Positions 8,742 through 18,779 of a stretch of DNA of 64,000 bases are shown in pieces. Position 1 is the stretch's first letter; each line of letters begins with the position of its first letter. The notes beneath the pieces are model-generated. The model searched no databases. It saw only the letters and a list, made by a program, of their open reading frames with translations, and was not told where the DNA came from. This DNA is from Verrucomicrobiaceae bacterium (GTDB lineage Bacteria > Verrucomicrobiota > Verrucomicrobiia > Verrucomicrobiales > Verrucomicrobiaceae): positions 372,001 to 436,000 of the forward strand of contig JACKQF010000002.1 in assembly GCA_024232965.1 (NCBI GenBank). Reading direction: 5' to 3'. A program made the position numbers and the translations under genes.

Positions 8742-8940
8742 GTGGCCTCAACTGGACCCTCTAGCTACCCTCCGCCTCTGGCTTCAACGCACCCCCCTCA
8801 GCCCCACAGAGCGCCAACAACTGCTGGAACAGGTGCGGTAGGGAGTGGGCATTCATCGTCTATGAGAACCGTCGCGGGCGAGGTTGGCGCGGAGGCGGAT
8901 CCGACCTTGCCAGATTGGAAAAGAATCTGCATCTTACACG

Positions 8941-11900
8941 ATGAGATCCTTAAAGTGGATGATCGCGCTGACCGCTGGGATCGGCATCACACTGACGGCT
9001 TTTTTTCTGGCAGGAAATCGAGGTCCGTCGGAGGCGTCAAACTCAACGAGGAAAGATCCGCAGACAACCCTGGCTCAGACGCCTCCCACACGCCAAGCCG
9101 CCTCTCCCTCAGGCACGTCGTCCACTGGCACCGACCTGATGCCCCCCTTTGAGATTACCTCCTGGAGCCTGCCCGCCGCTAATACCACGCCGCTCGCACC
9201 GGGGGAAACCTTCGCCAGCCGACAGGTCCGCGCCATCGGGCAGGTCACACCTGGCAGTCTGCCAGCACTTTCCGGTCTGCATGAGGGACAGCGGCTGCAA
9301 TTCCCTATCCGCAACGCTGCATCGGCGACTGGGATCATCCAGTTGAAGGTCAACGACGAAGAGGGATGGGTCCGCATTGGGGGCAAGCTGGAAGGAGACA
9401 CGCCGGGGAGTTTTTCCCTGAGCCAAAAAGGCAGCGAGTGGCACGGCAGAGTCCGCCTGACGGCGAGTGGCACCGCCTATGTCCTGGAGAGCAGCGCAAA
9501 CGGCGGACTGCAATGGATTGAAAAGCCGCTGAGCAGCATCCAGTGCGCCGCCATTCCGCGCCGCCCGAACCCGAATCCCGGCGATGCCGCAGTGCAACAA
9601 GGGGCCCCAGAACCCGTCGAGGCCGCAAGCCTTACCGTGCCGGAGCTCGACAGCCTGCCCGCTGCCACGCACGTCATTTATATCGACTTCGATGGCGAGG
9701 TCGTGACCGATCCAGACTGGAACTCCGGTTTCACCATCAATGCGGTTCCGAGCCGGATCGGCTCCGCCACCATCACGGCAGCGACGATGACGGATATCTG
9801 GAAGCGGGTGGCCGAAGACTTTAAGCCTTATCAAATCTCCGTCACCACCATCCCCGGGCGCTACACGGCCGCAGGTGCTGGCAAACGCATGCGCTGCATC
9901 GTCACCCCGACGGACGTGGCCGAGCCAGGGGCGGGCGGCGTCGCATACCTGGGCAGCTACGACCAGGCGGGCTCTGGCTTCTCCGCCACCATTCCGTGCT
10001 GGGCTTTTACCGAGAGCTACTACAACGCCAACGACATCGCCGGGATCATCTCCCACGAGGTCGGCCACACCTTTGGCCTCTCCCACGATGGCAAATACCC
10101 AGACAGCGATTCGCGCCACATTGAGTACTACGAAGGGCATGGCAGCGGTGCCACCAGTTGGGGACCGCTGATGGGCACCACCTACGACCGCACCATCAGC
10201 CAATGGAGCAAGGGCGAGTACGCCAACGCCAGCAACACGGAAAATGACCTCAGCATCATCGGCAATTCGGCCAACGGGTTCTTTCTGCGCGCCGACGATG
10301 CGCTGGACGGCCTGCCGGGCACCCCCCTGCCCAATACGGGAGTCTTTGACCAGACGGGTATCATCGATTCCGAAGGCGATACGGATCTCTATGCCTTCAG
10401 TTCCGGCGGCGGAACCGTGACCGTTAGTGCTGCCTCTGCCGCAGTGTCGCCAAATCTTGATATCCTCCTCGAATTGCGCGAAGCCGACGGCGTCACGGTG
10501 TTAAAGTCTGCGAATCCCGCCGGACCCGCGAAGGCCACGCTGACTCAAACGGTAAGCGCTGGCAACTTCACCATCGCGATTCGCGGCACTGGCTCAGGCA
10601 CGGCCAGCACGGGCTACACCGCCTACGGATCGATCGGTGAGTACACCCTCTCCGGCACCTTCCCTGCTCTGCCGGATGTCGCCCCAGTGATCACCTCCCA
10701 GCCGCTGGATCAGACCGTTGCCCTCGGGGCCAAAGCCAGCTTCAGCGTTGCCGCCACCAGCAACAACGCTATCGCCTTTCAATGGACCAAGGACGGTGTC
10801 CCCCTGCCCGGACAAACCAAAAGCACGCTCACCATCGCCAAAACAGCGATCAGCCATCAGGGTGTCTACCGCTGCATCCTCACCAACGCCATCGGCCCCA
10901 CAGTGAGCGATCCCGCCACGCTGGCGCTGGAGTACAAGCCGGTCTTTACCCAGCATCCGATCAAACAATCTACCCAGGCGGGAAACCCGGTGATCTTCTC
11001 CGCCAACTCCGATGGCACCCCGACGGTTGCTTACCAGTGGCAACTCAATGGGGTGGACATCCCCGGCGCGACGAGCAGCGCATTGATGCTGACCAATCCC
11101 CAATGGGCGGACATCGGGAGCTACCGTTGCATTGCCAGCAACGCCTTTGGCACCACCGTCAGCAAGACCGCCACTCTCACCGTCAATTCGGCTCCAGTGA
11201 TCCTAGTGCAACCGCCTGCTGCGGCCTTGGTGCCGCTGAACGGAAGCGCAACCCTTTCCCTGACGGCAGCTGGTACAGGAACTCTGTCCTACCAGTGGTT
11301 CCAGGGCCTGACCAAGCTGGTTGGGAAGACGAGCCGCACGCTCAGCCTCACCCGCATCAGTCTCGCCACCGCCGGCATCTACCATTGCCAGGTCAAGAAT
11401 ACGCTGGGGACCACGGTCAGCGCCGACTGTATCGTTACCGTGCAGGACAGCCCGGTCATTGTGACTGATCCCGCCAGTGTTACCGTCGCCCGGGGCAAGA
11501 GAACAACCCTGAGCGTTGCCGCCGTAGGTTCTCCCGCCTTGAAGTATGAGTGGAGAAAGGACGGCCTCAAGGTCGGCGCAAGCGCTTCGCGACTCTCCGT
11601 CCTCGCCACTGCAGATGCCGACTACCTGGTCATCGTCACCAACACTTTCGGCGCAGCCACCAGTGCCGTCGCGCACGTGACGGTGCACGATGTCCCCAAA
11701 ATTGCCACGCAACCACTGAGCCAGATCAAAGCCTATGGAGGAAGCGTGGACTTCACGGCCGCAGCCACCGGAACCCCTCCTTTCGCCTACCAGTGGAAGA
11801 GAAACAACGTGCCACTGACGGACGAAAACTCCCCGACTCTGAGTCTCTCAGGGCTCACGGCGGCGGACGCTGGACGTTACTCCTGCACAGTGTCCAACGA

Positions 11901-13464
11901 TGTCGGTAGCGTGACGAGTAAGACAGCCAGTCTCGTGTTACAAACGGCCCCCGCCATCACTCAACAGCCACTCTCTGCCACTGTAGATGCCTTTGCCAGC
12001 ATCACCTTTGCGGCCGCAGGCAGTGGCAGCGCTACCTTGAAGTATCAGTGGCAAAAGGACGGCATCGATATTCCCAAGGCCACTGCCAAAACCTACAAAA
12101 TCGTCAGCGTGCAACCCGGCGATGCTGGCAGCTACCGCCTACGTATCACCAACCGGGTCGGCACTGCCATGAGCGATCCCGCCATACTGGCCGTGAATCC
12201 TGTGGCCGCACCGAGCATTAGCGACTTTACCCCCAAGATTGGCAAGGCTGGGCACTACGTTCGCGTCCTCGGCAGCAACTTCAATTGGACCACTGCGGTC
12301 AACTTTCGCAAGGCCACTGGCACCCTTGTCAAAGCCGCCTTTGTGATCGTCTCGCCGACCGAACTGCTCGTCACCGTTCCCGCAGGTGCCTCCAGCTCAG
12401 AGATCGAGGTCACAGGGCGTGGCGGCAATGCGAGCACCGGCGCTTTCTTCAATGTCACAACGGTCAATGATACGAACGATGACTTTCTCGATGCCCGCGT
12501 CATTCCTGCGGCAGGCGGAAAGGTCTCCGGAAACAACAGTGCTTTTTCAAGTCAGCCCGGCGAACCGGAGCATGCGGCGGACGCACTATTCCCCGGCGAC
12601 TATGTACCAGTGTATTCGGCCTGGTTCCAATGGACTCCGACCGTCAGCGGCAGCTATTACCTCACCACCCGTGGCAGCAAATTTGACACCCGCATCGGCG
12701 TTTACACAGGCAACAGCGTCAATGCACTCAGCACCGTCGGATTCAATGACGACGAAGATTGGGAAAACTTCATTGTCACCAGCAAGGCCTATGTGGTCGT
12801 CGATGCGGGCACGACTTATTACATCGCCGTGGATGGCTTCAATTATATAGACTTTGGTTTCAGCTACGATGAAAGCGGAGCCTATACCCTGAGCATCACC
12901 CGCATCGCCTCCACCACGGTCCTAGCGACTGCCGGACACGAGCCGTGGAGCGTCCAGGACGTCCCGGCACCAGCCCCGGGTTCATCCATCACGCTGGGCG
13001 GCAACAGTGCCACAGTTCCCGCCCTCGCCTGGATCCATGGCGGCACTGCTGGTGATGCAACCTTGATCCACGGTCACGCGAGCGTCAGCTATGAGTCCTC
13101 CCCAGGCTGTGAAGATCAGTTTGGCCTCATCGCCTATGATTCGGAGGAGACTCCCCTCTTTGGGCTGAACATCGCTGGCGAGGATGGTGGTCTGACTCTG
13201 CTCGACAACGAATCCCAATCGAAAAACACCGGCCAGACACTGCTACCCGGGCAGATGTATGAGCTCGACTTTGAACTGGATCGAGCCACCCGAACCTGGA
13301 GTGCCACTTTAAATGGCATCTGGATTTGCCGGGACCTTCCCCTTCCTGGAACCAGTGACTTCGCGGACCTAGCCGCGCAATGGTTGCCCGGGTCAGCGAC
13401 CCACTCTCACGCCAGCTTCACTGTTCACAGCGCGGAGATTACCGTCGGACGGACGGAGCCTTGA
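8941..13464 (+). CDS. Secreted metzincin metalloprotease with six Ig-like domains
   Basis: 1,507 residues. The ATG at 8941 is chosen because it begins a signal peptide (MRSLKWMIALTAGIGITLTA); the frame is open further upstream. The zinc site HEVGHTFGLSHD (H372, E373, H376, H382) fits HExxHxxGxxH of reprolysin-like metzincins, with PLMGTTYDR a candidate Met-turn. A beta domain resembling bacterial pre-peptidase C-terminal domains follows (about residues 465-575). Six Ig-like repeats of about 84 residues then span residues 582-1087, each with a YxW core and most with a DxGxYxC-type motif. A TIG/IPT domain (about 1090-1175) and a second PPC-like domain complete it, with no recognised anchor at the C-terminus. 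Probably an extracellular protease or adhesin acting on other proteins or cells; target unknown. Confidence 0.85.
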   Translation: MRSLKWMIALTAGIGITLTAFFLAGNRGPSEASNSTRKDPQTTLAQTPPTRQAASPSGTSSTGTDLMPPFEITSWSLPAANTTPLAPGETFASRQVRAIGQVTPGSLPALSGLHEGQRLQFPIRNAASATGIIQLKVNDEEGWVRIGGKLEGDTPGSFSLSQKGSEWHGRVRLTASGTAYVLESSANGGLQWIEKPLSSIQCAAIPRRPNPNPGDAAVQQGAPEPVEAASLTVPELDSLPAATHVIYIDFDGEVVTDPDWNSGFTINAVPSRIGSATITAATMTDIWKRVAEDFKPYQISVTTIPGRYTAAGAGKRMRCIVTPTDVAEPGAGGVAYLGSYDQAGSGFSATIPCWAFTESYYNANDIAGIISHEVGHTFGLSHDGKYPDSDSRHIEYYEGHGSGATSWGPLMGTTYDRTISQWSKGEYANASNTENDLSIIGNSANGFFLRADDALDGLPGTPLPNTGVFDQTGIIDSEGDTDLYAFSSGGGTVTVSAASAAVSPNLDILLELREADGVTVLKSANPAGPAKATLTQTVSAGNFTIAIRGTGSGTASTGYTAYGSIGEYTLSGTFPALPDVAPVITSQPLDQTVALGAKASFSVAATSNNAIAFQWTKDGVPLPGQTKSTLTIAKTAISHQGVYRCILTNAIGPTVSDPATLALEYKPVFTQHPIKQSTQAGNPVIFSANSDGTPTVAYQWQLNGVDIPGATSSALMLTNPQWADIGSYRCIASNAFGTTVSKTATLTVNSAPVILVQPPAAALVPLNGSATLSLTAAGTGTLSYQWFQGLTKLVGKTSRTLSLTRISLATAGIYHCQVKNTLGTTVSADCIVTVQDSPVIVTDPASVTVARGKRTTLSVAAVGSPALKYEWRKDGLKVGASASRLSVLATADADYLVIVTNTFGAATSAVAHVTVHDVPKIATQPLSQIKAYGGSVDFTAAATGTPPFAYQWKRNNVPLTDENSPTLSLSGLTAADAGRYSCTVSNDVGSVTSKTASLVLQTAPAITQQPLSATVDAFASITFAAAGSGSATLKYQWQKDGIDIPKATAKTYKIVSVQPGDAGSYRLRITNRVGTAMSDPAILAVNPVAAPSISDFTPKIGKAGHYVRVLGSNFNWTTAVNFRKATGTLVKAAFVIVSPTELLVTVPAGASSSEIEVTGRGGNASTGAFFNVTTVNDTNDDFLDARVIPAAGGKVSGNNSAFSSQPGEPEHAADALFPGDYVPVYSAWFQWTPTVSGSYYLTTRGSKFDTRIGVYTGNSVNALSTVGFNDDEDWENFIVTSKAYVVVDAGTTYYIAVDGFNYIDFGFSYDESGAYTLSITRIASTTVLATAGHEPWSVQDVPAPAPGSSITLGGNSATVPALAWIHGGTAGDATLIHGHASVSYESSPGCEDQFGLIAYDSEETPLFGLNIAGEDGGLTLLDNESQSKNTGQTLLPGQMYELDFELDRATRTWSATLNGIWICRDLPLPGTSDFADLAAQWLPGSATHSHASFTVHSAEITVGRTEP

Positions 13465-13515
13465 AGATTCAGAGTTCCCGCAATTGAATTGCCACTCTCA
13501 CCGCCTCGCAGGGAT

Positions 13516-14247
13516 TCATTCCCTCGGGTCGGTCGGCAAACTTGGCGGCGCGTAGATTGGGCGCGGTAGCGGTCCCATTCCCGCGTCGCCGTAGGCCTTC
13601 TGATCGCGCACGGCGCGGGCGATGGCTTCGGCGATGCGGTCTTGATAGCTGGCGTTGGCTAGGAGCGAGGCTTCTCGGCTATTGCTCAAGTAACCGCATT
13701 CAACAAGGATACAAGGTATGCTGGGATTGCGCGTCAGACGCAGCCGACGACGCACCAATCCACGATTGCCGTTCTTGTAGGGGACGACGGCGTTGAGGTT
13801 CTGCTGCACTCGACGCGCCAAGGAGTAGCTGTCCGTGCGCCAGTAGTAGGTCTCGGGGCCGCAGATCCTGCTAGAGCTTGAATTGAGGTGAATGCTGACC
13901 AGCACCGCGCTGCCATGGCGACTGGCAAAAGAGGCACGGGCATCGAGCTCAATGAACCGATCCGAGTTCCGGGTCATCACCGTTTTGAATTGCGGAGCCA
14001 GTCGGCGTTGAACTCGCTGCGCAATCGAGAGCGCCACGTGCTTTTCAGGGATTCCGAGACGTCCAGGCGTGCCCGAGTCCTTGCCACCGTGGCCTGCATC
14101 AATCACGACGACGGGGAACCCCTTTGGCCCCGGGCGGTCTCCATATTTACTGCGAGTGCTGCCACCGCCAGCGCAAGAAGCTAGCAACGCGGCGAGGCTG
14201 GCGAGTAAAAGGCGCTGGAGTGTCACAGTGGGCGATAAGTCCTCCAT
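13516..14247 (-). CDS. N-acetylmuramoyl-L-alanine amidase, lipoprotein
   Basis: 243 residues from the ATG at 14247, preceded by AAGAGGTGG about six bases upstream, a good ribosome binding site. The N-terminus ends in a lipobox (LLASLAALLASC), so it should be a membrane-anchored lipoprotein. The Amidase_3 domain starts at VVVIDAGHGGKDSGTPG (first zinc His), continues with MTRNSDRFIELDARASFA and VSIHLNSS, and ends with ILVECGYLSN (catalytic Glu). It cleaves the lactyl-peptide bond of peptidoglycan, usually during cell separation or recycling. Convergent with the metalloprotease, with a 51-base gap. Confidence 0.92.
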   Translation of the reverse strand: MEDLSPTVTLQRLLLASLAALLASCAGGGSTRSKYGDRPGPKGFPVVVIDAGHGGKDSGTPGRLGIPEKHVALSIAQRVQRRLAPQFKTVMTRNSDRFIELDARASFASRHGSAVLVSIHLNSSSSRICGPETYYWRTDSYSLARRVQQNLNAVVPYKNGNRGLVRRRLRLTRNPSIPCILVECGYLSNSREASLLANASYQDRIAEAIARAVRDQKAYGDAGMGPLPRPIYAPPSLPTDPRE

Positions 14248-14354
14248 TCTCGCCACCTCTTCAAGCGGCATCCGTGACGTCGTCCATTTGGTTGACGGTT
14301 TTTGTCGCGGCCAGTAGCTGCCCACATCAAACCTTCCCTAGCCATCATCAGCGA

Positions 14355-14383
14355 CATCCCCCAAACGTTCTGCTTGGGGGATG
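14355..14383 (-). terminator. Perfect 10-bp hairpin between aconitase and amidase genes
   Basis: CATCCCCCAA (14355-14364) pairs perfectly with TTGGGGGATG (14374-14383) around a 9-base loop. It lies 126 bases downstream of the aconitase stop and 108 bases upstream of the amidase start, both on the minus strand. It could terminate the aconitase transcript or regulate the amidase leader. There is no T-run on either side, so it is not a classical intrinsic terminator. The remainder of the 261-base gap (14248-14508) shows no gene. Confidence 0.4.
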
Positions 14384-14508
14384 GGTTCGGCTATGGGGCC
14401 TCCCCAAGCGAATGCAGTGACTCAGTGCAGGCACACACAAGTGCCCACATCCAAAGAACCCACGATGCCATGGTTGTTGGAGATTTGAAAATTGTGGGAC
14501 GACGCCGA

Positions 14509-17322
14509 CTAGGCCTGCTCGCGCAAGATTTGCGCGAGCACATACGGCAGGATGCCGCCGGCGCGGTAGTAGTCGATTTCGATTGGGGTATCGATGCGGA
14601 CGACGACGGGGATGTCAAAGCTGCTGCCGTCGGACTTGTGCACACGCAGGGTGGCTTCGCCTTGAGGCTTGAGGTCGTTGCTGATGCAGATGAGGTCAAA
14701 GGTGGCATCACTGAGATCCTTCACCTTATCGTAGTCTGCCTTGTCTTTGAAATTGCATGGCAGGACACCCATGCCGACGAGGTTACTGCGGTGAATGCGC
14801 TCAAAGGATTTGGTGATGACCGCTTTGACGCCGAGGAGGTTGGTGCCCTTAGCCGCCCAGTCGCGGCTGGAGCCCATGCCGTAGTCTTCCCCACCGATGA
14901 CGATGGCAGGAGTGCCACTGGCGAGGTTCTTGGCCGCCGCATCATAGATCGGGACTGTGGCACCATCATACTTTGTGACGCCACCTTCAGTCCCAGGAAC
15001 CATGAGGTTCTTGATACGCACGTTGGCAAAGGTGCCGCGGGTCATGACACGGTCGTTGCCACGGCGGCTGCCGTAGCTGTTGAAGTCTGCCTGAGTGACG
15101 CCGTGGTCCAAAAGGTAGGCACCGGCGGGGCTGTCCTTTTTGATGTTCCCGGCAGGGCTGATGTGGTCGGTGGTGACGCTATCGCCAAAGATGCCGAGCG
15201 GACGCGCGCCCTTGATCTCCTCAATATCACGCGGTGTCATGCTGAAGCCTTCAAAGAACGGTGGCTCCTGGATGTAGGTGCTCTCGCGGTCCCAATCGTA
15301 AACATGACCGGTGCTGCCTTTGACTTCGTTCCACTTTGGATTTTGGTCAGAGAAACCTGTGTAAAGACGCTGGAAGACGTCTGGCGTGAGGCTGGAGGTC
15401 ATCGCTGCGGCGATCTCCTGGCTGGTCGGCCAAATATCTGCGAGCATGACAGGCGAGCCATCGCTGCCAAAGCCGAGTGGCTCTGTGGTCAGATCGATAT
15501 CGACGCGGCCCGCGATCGCGAAGGCGACGACGAGTGGTGGCGACATGAGGAAGTTGGCCTTGATGCTCTGATGCACGCGGGCTTCAAAGTTGCGGTTCCC
15601 GGAGAGGACGGAGGCAGCGACGATGTCTTCGCTCTTCACGACGTCTTCGATGCCTGCATCGAGCGGTCCTGAGTTACCAATGCAAGTCGTGCAACCGTAG
15701 CCCACGGTCTGGAAGCCGAGCTTATCGAGCTCTGTCTGAAGACCCGTTTTGTTGAGGTAATCTGTCACCACGCGGGATCCTGGCCCGAGGCTAGTCTTGA
15801 CGCTGGGCTTCACGGTCAGACCACGCTCATTGGCTTTTTTGGCAAGCAAACCAGCAGCCAACATGACGCTGGGGTTGGAGGTATTGGTGCAGCTGGTGAT
15901 GGCGGCGATGAGCACGCTGCCGTGGGTGATGGTGTCCTTGATGCCACCTTTGCTATCGACGCTGACTTCCCAGATTGGGTAATCCACATCGCTGCTGGCC
16001 TCAGTGACGACGCCGATTTCAGCTCCGAAGCTGGAACCGAGATCTTCTGGAGAGTCGGGCACGTTATCGAGAGAGGCTGGCAGATCGAGGGCCTCTGTGG
16101 AAGGGACGCTGGGGAGCTTGCCATAGCCATCTGGAGCGGCTTTGACGAGCAGGTCATTCCATGTGGTCTTCAATGCATCGAGGTCAATGCGATCCTGGGG
16201 ACGTTTTGGGCCAGCGAGACCTGGCTTAACGGTGGCGAGATCCAGCTCCACTTCCTGGGAAAACTCAAGCGCGCCCTTTTCTGCGGGGATGCCCCACAGG
16301 CCTTGAGCCTTGTAGTAGCTTTCCACTGTCTTGCAGAGCTCTTCGCTACGGCCTGTGCCGCGCAGGTAAGCGACGGTCTCTTCGTCAATGCCAAAGAAGC
16401 CCATCGTCGCGCCGTACTCGGGGGCCATGTTTGCAATGGTTGCACGGTCAGGCACGCTCAGCGCCTTGGCACCAGGGCCGTAGAATTCGACAAATTTGCC
16501 GACAACCTTGGTCTTGCGCAGCACTTCCGTCACGCGGAGGACCAGATCCGTTGCTGTGACACCTGCGGCGAGATCGCCGCTCAGGTAGACGCCAACGACT
16601 TCGGGCACCAGGAAGGTGACTGGTTGCCCCAGCATCCCAGCCTCTGCCTCAATGCCGCCAACCCCCCAACCAACGACCCCTAGTCCGTTGATCATGGTGG
16701 TGTGGGAATCCGTGCCGACGAGCGAGTCTGGATAAAAGACACCGTCTTTTTCAAGCACGCCCTTGGCCAGATACTCCAGGTTCACCTGGTGCACGATGCC
16801 GATCCCCGGGGGGACGACCTTGAAGGTGTCGAAGGCTTGCTCGCCCCACTTGAGGAACTCGTAGCGCTCCCGGTTGCGATGGAATTCAAGATCCAGGTTG
16901 CGGCTGAGGGAATCTCCAGCTCCAGCGAAATCCACCTGCACGCTGTGGTCAACGACAAGGTCCACCGGCACGAGTGGCTCGATCATTTTGGCGTTCTTGC
17001 CCATGCCATTCACTGCGCTGCGCATCGCAGCGAGGTCTACGAGAAGTGGCACACCGGTGAAATCCTGGAGAACGATACGCGCAACGACAAAGGGGATCTC
17101 ATAGTCGCCAGGAGCCTTGGCATTCCAATTGGCGAGGTTTTTCACGTCCTGTTCGGTCACTTTTTTCCCATCGCAATTGCGAGCCAGTGCCTCCAAAACG
17201 ATGCGGATGGAGACGGGCAAACGCTCCAGATTGGGTGCGATGCCCTGCTCTTTCAGCGCGAGCAGGGAGTGCAAGTTGCCGGTAGAACCGGAGCCGGTCG
17301 TGAAGGTGCGGAGGGTATTCAT
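14509..17322 (-). CDS. acnA: Aconitate hydratase (AcnA type)
   Basis: 937 residues from the ATG at 17322; the frame extends 23 codons upstream without family features. Converts citrate to isocitrate in the TCA cycle through a [4Fe-4S] cluster. Cluster ligands are C478 (SCTNTSNPSV), C544 and C547 (GYGCTTCIGNSGP). Other AcnA/IRP-type segments are VDHSVQVDFAG, SLVGTDSHTTMINGLGV and, in the C-terminal swivelling domain, GEDYGMGSSRDWAAKG. Length is slightly above the usual 890-920. The final codons contain a perfect 9-bp inverted repeat (14518-14538). Divergent from the NamZ-like gene across 140 bases, where the promoters should lie. Monocistronic by appearance. Confidence 0.97.
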   Translation of the reverse strand: MNTLRTFTTGSGSTGNLHSLLALKEQGIAPNLERLPVSIRIVLEALARNCDGKKVTEQDVKNLANWNAKAPGDYEIPFVVARIVLQDFTGVPLLVDLAAMRSAVNGMGKNAKMIEPLVPVDLVVDHSVQVDFAGAGDSLSRNLDLEFHRNRERYEFLKWGEQAFDTFKVVPPGIGIVHQVNLEYLAKGVLEKDGVFYPDSLVGTDSHTTMINGLGVVGWGVGGIEAEAGMLGQPVTFLVPEVVGVYLSGDLAAGVTATDLVLRVTEVLRKTKVVGKFVEFYGPGAKALSVPDRATIANMAPEYGATMGFFGIDEETVAYLRGTGRSEELCKTVESYYKAQGLWGIPAEKGALEFSQEVELDLATVKPGLAGPKRPQDRIDLDALKTTWNDLLVKAAPDGYGKLPSVPSTEALDLPASLDNVPDSPEDLGSSFGAEIGVVTEASSDVDYPIWEVSVDSKGGIKDTITHGSVLIAAITSCTNTSNPSVMLAAGLLAKKANERGLTVKPSVKTSLGPGSRVVTDYLNKTGLQTELDKLGFQTVGYGCTTCIGNSGPLDAGIEDVVKSEDIVAASVLSGNRNFEARVHQSIKANFLMSPPLVVAFAIAGRVDIDLTTEPLGFGSDGSPVMLADIWPTSQEIAAAMTSSLTPDVFQRLYTGFSDQNPKWNEVKGSTGHVYDWDRESTYIQEPPFFEGFSMTPRDIEEIKGARPLGIFGDSVTTDHISPAGNIKKDSPAGAYLLDHGVTQADFNSYGSRRGNDRVMTRGTFANVRIKNLMVPGTEGGVTKYDGATVPIYDAAAKNLASGTPAIVIGGEDYGMGSSRDWAAKGTNLLGVKAVITKSFERIHRSNLVGMGVLPCNFKDKADYDKVKDLSDATFDLICISNDLKPQGEATLRVHKSDGSSFDIPVVVRIDTPIEIDYYRAGGILPYVLAQILREQA

Positions 17323-17462
17323 TGTCAAAAAAAGGAACGGAAACGAATAGCGATAGCCAGAGCCGGGCCGAAAGACACTAAATTTTGCCAAAAAAACCAG
17401 GGCCAGGAGTCACACCGGGTTTCGCAGTTGCCGATTGGCGGGGCGGCATTAGCATCGCTGCC

Positions 17463-18719
17463 ATGCACACAAAGAGAATGCGGCTGATCGCGACCTGGAG
17501 TCTGTGTTTACTAGCATGGCTGGGCATCACGGCCTGTCAGATGCCGAACCAGGGATCGGCGACGCCAGGACAACAGGGCGGCCCCTTCATGCTAGGCGTG
17601 GATGTTTTGGCTTCACGAAATTTCGATCTGCTGCGGGGGAAGAGGGTCGGCCTAATCACCAACCATACCAGCATGACGGGACGTGGCGAGCGCACCCGCG
17701 TGGTGATGCAGCGGGCGCTGGGGCCCGCGCTGACGGCCCTCTATGCGCCTGAGCATGGCATCGACGGCACGGTGGGCGCAGGTATCCATGTGGCAACACG
17801 CCGCGATTCCCTCACCGGATTGACGATCTATTCGCTCTACGGTCCCACGCGCAAGCCTACCCCGGCGATGCTGGCCCCAATCGATGTGCTGGTCTTTGAT
17901 CTTCAGGACATTGGCTGCCGCAGCTACACCTACATCAGCACCATGGTCGTGGCGATGGAGGCAGCGGCTGAGAATGGGAAGCAGTTCGTCGTGCTAGATC
18001 GGCCCAATCCGATCGGTGGTTGGCGGGTGGAGGGTCCGCCGCTGGAGTCCAAGTGGAAGTCCTTTGTCGGGCAGATCCCGGTGCCCTACGTCCATGGCAT
18101 GACGGCGGGGGAACTGGCGATGATGACGGCATCCCAAGGCTGGATCACCCGCCCCCCGAGGCTGAATGTCGTCAAAATGCAAGGCTGGAATCGCAATATG
18201 GTTTGGCAAGACACCGGTCTGCGCTGGTATCGCACCTCCCCCAACATCCCATACGCTACCTCCCCGCTTTACTATGTCTCCACCGGCATTCTGGGCGGCG
18301 CAGCGGCGATGGATACCGGCATCGGTGGCAGCAATCCCTTCGGCGCAGCAGCAGCAGACGGCGTCAGCTCTGCGGCGATGTTGGCTTACTGCCGTCGGCT
18401 AAATGCGCCCGGGGTTGCCTTTTCCGCTTACTCGAATAAGTCCTTTGGCGGGGTCAGCCTGAACATCAATCCGCGCGCCCCAGCCGACCTGACGGCATTG
18501 GACATCTTCATGCTGGCAGAGCTGAACCGCCTGACAGGTGGGCGCACGCTCAGCAGGATGAGCGGCAACTCGTTGAATCTATTCCACAAGGTCTATGGCA
18601 GCGAATCGCTGTATCAAAACCTGCGGCGGGGTGTTTCCCCTGCCACTATTGTGGCAAGTTGGAAGTCGCATAACGATTCATTTCGCTCTCAACGGCAGAG
18701 GTACTTGCTTTATCCGTAA
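17463..18719 (+). CDS. NamZ-like exo-beta-N-acetylmuramidase (DUF1343) lipoprotein
   Basis: 418 residues from the ATG at 17463; a second ATG at 17478 is equally possible. The N-terminus is a lipoprotein signal with lipobox LGITAC. The DUF1343 domain follows, with RGKRVGLITNHTSMTGRG, YAPEHGIDG, VFDLQDIGCRSYTYIS, VLDRPNPIGG and YVHGMTAGELAMM. In this family the characterised NamZ enzymes release N-acetylmuramic acid from the non-reducing end of peptidoglycan fragments, which suggests cell-wall recycling or scavenging in the periplasm. All family motifs look intact. The RsfS gene follows on the same strand 60 bases later. Confidence 0.88.
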   Translation: MHTKRMRLIATWSLCLLAWLGITACQMPNQGSATPGQQGGPFMLGVDVLASRNFDLLRGKRVGLITNHTSMTGRGERTRVVMQRALGPALTALYAPEHGIDGTVGAGIHVATRRDSLTGLTIYSLYGPTRKPTPAMLAPIDVLVFDLQDIGCRSYTYISTMVVAMEAAAENGKQFVVLDRPNPIGGWRVEGPPLESKWKSFVGQIPVPYVHGMTAGELAMMTASQGWITRPPRLNVVKMQGWNRNMVWQDTGLRWYRTSPNIPYATSPLYYVSTGILGGAAAMDTGIGGSNPFGAAAADGVSSAAMLAYCRRLNAPGVAFSAYSNKSFGGVSLNINPRAPADLTALDIFMLAELNRLTGGRTLSRMSGNSLNLFHKVYGSESLYQNLRRGVSPATIVASWKSHNDSFRSQRQRYLLYP

Positions 18720-18779
18720 GAATGGAGAAAGCATACCACCGACGCGGGACACCAACTCCCCGCACGCTACGGCAACCGC

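Noticed and set aside
9109..10203. A 364-codon minus-strand frame within the metalloprotease gene
   Set aside because: No motif, and the plus strand encodes the intact zinc site here.
10684..12200. Possible DNA tandem repeat
   Set aside because: The about 252-base periodicity comes from six Ig-like domains; the units are too diverged at DNA level to count as a nucleotide repeat.
14518..14538. Inverted repeat as an intrinsic terminator
   Set aside because: It lies inside the last codons of acnA and has no T-run; listed only as a possible RNA structure.
14302..15672. A 456-codon open frame opposite aconitase
   Set aside because: The aconitase cluster cysteines are on the other strand, so this is an antisense shadow.
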